DNA of 13,773 nucleotides from JACDAN01 sp035711385 (GTDB lineage: Bacteria; Actinomycetota; Thermoleophilia; Gaiellales; Gaiellaceae). Of this stretch, positions 12,589-13,773 are shown one piece after another. Under the pieces are notes generated by a model. The model did not search any database. It saw only the letters and a program-made list of their open reading frames with translations, and had not been told where the DNA came from. How positions within the stretch are numbered: position 1 is the first letter of the stretch; each line of letters opens with the position of its first letter. The position numbers and the translations under genes were made by a program. The stretch is taken from contig DASTCG010000044.1 of assembly GCA_035711385.1 (NCBI GenBank), positions 1 through 13,773 of the forward strand, given 5' to 3'.

Positions 12589-12789
12589 TCGGTGACTCAG
12601 GAGGCGCGCTGCCCCCATGAGGCGCGGGAGCAGCAAATGTCTAACCCCTGGATCTTGGGCGCCAGGTCGCTCGGCCTCGGCACCTCGAGGTGCGCAGCTT
12701 GGACCGGATCAATCACTCGGCGATGATGCGTGCCACATATGATGCTGCCGCCCGGGAAGTCAAGACGCTCTTTCGAGCGGGAGCCTCAC
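12589..12789. promoter_or_regulatory. intergenic region before the dehydratase: palindrome and possible promoter
   Basis: A perfect 12-bp palindrome CACCTCGAGGTG lies at 12681-12692. Downstream are TTGGAC (12699-12704) with GATGAT 17 bp later (12722-12727), and a better isolated -10-like TATGAT at 12738-12743 without a clear -35. These may drive the pterin dehydratase gene. I see no other coding sequence here. Confidence 0.3.
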
Positions 12790-13134
12790 ATGGAGCGCCT
12801 CTCCGACGAGAAATGCGTCGCCTGCCGTAGGGACGCGCCGACGGTCACCGACGACGAGCTCGCCGAGCTGCGTCCCCGGGTTCCCGACTGGGAGCTCCTC
12901 GAGCTCGAAGAAGTCCCGCGCTTGCGGCGCACGTTCAGCTTCGACGACTTCGCCACCGCGCTCGAGTTCACGAACCGCGTCGGGGCGATCGCGGAGAACG
13001 AAGGCCACCATCCGGCGCTGCTCACCGAGTGGGGCCGCGTCACGGTCACTTGGTGGACGCACAAGATCCGTGGGCTGCACCGGAACGACTTCGTGATGGC
13101 CGCGAAGACCGACGAGCTGTACGCAGCCGTGTAG
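12790..13134 (+). CDS. pterin-4a-carbinolamine dehydratase (4a-hydroxytetrahydrobiopterin dehydratase)
   Basis: The product is 114 aa, the usual size. GGGAG 7 nt upstream favours the ATG at 12790; the ATG at 12730 would add a non-family extension. The enzyme dehydrates 4a-hydroxy-tetrahydropterin to quinonoid dihydropterin, recycling the cofactor of aromatic amino-acid hydroxylases. The active-site signature is complete: E68-N-E-G-H73-H74-P75, then a strand TVTWWTHK with H91, then G95-L96 and D100. The N-terminal CVAC at residues 9-12 is a small cysteine pair of the kind that occurs in some bacterial PCDs. No pterin-dependent hydroxylase is seen in the window, so its partner is unknown. It converges on the MarR gene. 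Confidence 0.93.
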   Translation: MERLSDEKCVACRRDAPTVTDDELAELRPRVPDWELLELEEVPRLRRTFSFDDFATALEFTNRVGAIAENEGHHPALLTEWGRVTVTWWTHKIRGLHRNDFVMAAKTDELYAAV

Positions 13135-13149
13135 TTGGAGTTCAGGCAC

Positions 13150-13184
13150 GTCCCGCCGCGGGGTCCCGGACGCCCAGGCGGGAC
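13150..13184. terminator. bidirectional hairpin between convergent genes
   Basis: GTCCCGCC (13150-13157) and GGCGGGAC (13177-13184) form a perfect 8-bp stem around a 19-nt GC-rich loop. It occupies most of the 50-bp gap between the dehydratase stop and the MarR stop, so it can end both transcripts. No T-run is present. Confidence 0.6.
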
Positions 13185-13676
13185 TCACGCGTGTTCGCCT
13201 CGGACGAGCCGGTTGAGCTCCACCAGGAGGGTGCGCAGCTCGTCGAACCGGGCCGGTCCGACCTGCTGCGCCCAGTCCCGCTCGACCTCCTCGACCACCT
13301 CCCGGATCGTCTGCACTACGGAGCCGCCGCGGCGCGTCAGCGCGATGCGCTTCGAGCGGCGGTCGGTCTGATCGGCCCGGCGCTCCAGGTAGCCGAGACG
13401 TTCGAGCTCGCCGAGAAGGTAGTTCAGCGCCTGCTTGCTCATGCCGAGCTGGGCCGCCAGGTCGGACGGGCGAGCGCCGTTTGGCCCCGGGTACTGGAAG
13501 ACGTTCAGGTGTGCCGGCTCGAAGTCTTCGAAGCCGCGTTCGTGCAGACGCTCGAGCATCCGGTGCCGCACCGCCTCCCAGGGAATCCGGAGGAGTGCCC
13601 CGATCAGCGGCGGACCGGCCGGCGCCTCCGCGCCGGCCGATTCAGTAAAGTCACTTGACGAAGCCGGTGCAATCAT
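13185..13676 (-). CDS. MarR-family transcriptional regulator
   Basis: The product is 163 aa. Helix 1 is LIGALLRIPWEAVRHRMLERL. PAHLNVFQYPGPNGARPSDLAAQLGMSKQALNYLLGELERLGYLERR (about 54-100) is the winged-helix with recognition helix MSKQALNYLLGELERLG. ADQTDRRSKRIALTRRG is the wing with the conserved D-x-R-x-K/R pattern. A long C-terminal helix follows for dimerisation. The ATG at 13676 has no obvious ribosome binding site, but helix 1 needs this start or one close to it. The left half of a large inverted repeat (13645-13659) lies within codons 6-11 and the right half lies just upstream. It is therefore probably autoregulated and represses the divergent gene starting at 13728. Confidence 0.9.
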   Translation of the reverse strand: MIAPASSSDFTESAGAEAPAGPPLIGALLRIPWEAVRHRMLERLHERGFEDFEPAHLNVFQYPGPNGARPSDLAAQLGMSKQALNYLLGELERLGYLERRADQTDRRSKRIALTRRGGSVVQTIREVVEEVERDWAQQVGPARFDELRTLLVELNRLVRGEHA

Positions 13677-13696
13677 GTACAGTCAAGTCACTTTAC
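13645..13696. promoter_or_regulatory. MarR-type operator overlapping a divergent promoter
   Basis: GTAAAGTCACTTGAC (13645-13659) and GTCAAGTCACTTTAC (13682-13696) are inverted repeats that match at 14 of 15 positions. Each arm also holds the near-palindrome AAGTCACTT. On the + strand, TTGACG (13655-13660), a 17-bp spacer and TACAGT (13678-13683) make a good sigma-70-type promoter for the gene at 13728. The -35 is in the left arm and the start point falls in the right arm, so a bound dimer pair would block it. Confidence 0.75.
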
Positions 13697-13727
13697 CACT
13701 TCGGCTCGGAGCGAAAGGAGCTCGGTC

Positions 13728-13773
13728 ATGCCAACAGCCACGGGTGAAGAGATCAGGATCGGGGAGCTCGTGA
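13728..13773 (+). CDS. start of a divergent gene (partial, possibly cupin-like)
   Basis: The ATG at 13728 follows AAAGGAG (13714-13720) at a 7-nt distance, an excellent ribosome binding site. Only 15 codons lie in the window, reading MPTATGEEIRIGELV. The E-I-R-I-G-x-L opening recalls small actinobacterial cupin proteins that begin this way, but fifteen residues cannot establish a family. It is divergent from the MarR gene and its promoter lies inside the shared inverted repeat, so it is the likely repressed target. Confidence 0.7.
   Translation, partial: MPTATGEEIRIGELV

Overview
The window is high-GC, densely coded bacterial chromosome. It carries a luciferase-like (probably F420-type) oxidoreductase, an MprA/MprB-like two-component system, a tRNA gene without an encoded CCA end, and many GTG starts. 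Together these suggest an actinobacterium, possibly of the Thermoleophilia/Gaiellales type. The lineage is inferred from gene style, not from a marker gene. Most genes lie on the minus strand.

Layout. Positions 1-533 (+) hold the tail of an ABC-2-type membrane permease and a small unknown protein. Positions 520-2543 (-) hold an SRPBCC protein, a broken secreted protein and a secreted gametolysin-like zinc protease. Positions 2584-5617 (-) form one regulatory unit. An OmpR-family response regulator and its histidine kinase overlap by ATGA, followed by an exported helical-repeat protein. Eleven-bp-phased CTTAG boxes lie exactly 20 nt before the start codons of both the regulator and the repeat protein. 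A frameshifted YCII-domain gene (5674-5966, +) diverges from the regulator. Positions 5963-9536 (-) hold a luciferase-like monooxygenase, an AraC-DinB fusion regulator, a multipass membrane protein and a secreted TolB-like beta-propeller.

Positions 9691-12588 look like an integration hot spot. They contain an orphan 5' half of a tRNA-Arg, a three-gene overlapping operon (11166-9774, -), an intact tRNA-Arg(CCU) (11526-11597), a roughly 1-kb islet, and a decayed 46-bp copy of the tRNA 3' half. The operon ends in a protein that aligns without gaps to the core of the gas-vesicle protein GvpA. The islet holds a winged-helix regulator with an operator-like inverted repeat over its start codon, and a small protein. 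No integrase is visible.

Positions 12790-13773 hold a pterin-4a-carbinolamine dehydratase (+), a convergent MarR regulator (-), and the start of a divergent gene (+). That gene's promoter sits inside a large inverted repeat, probably the MarR operator.

The best candidates for something undescribed are the GvpA-like, coiled-coil and Rho-N-like operon beside the tRNA remnants, and the two-component system with its repeat-protein target.
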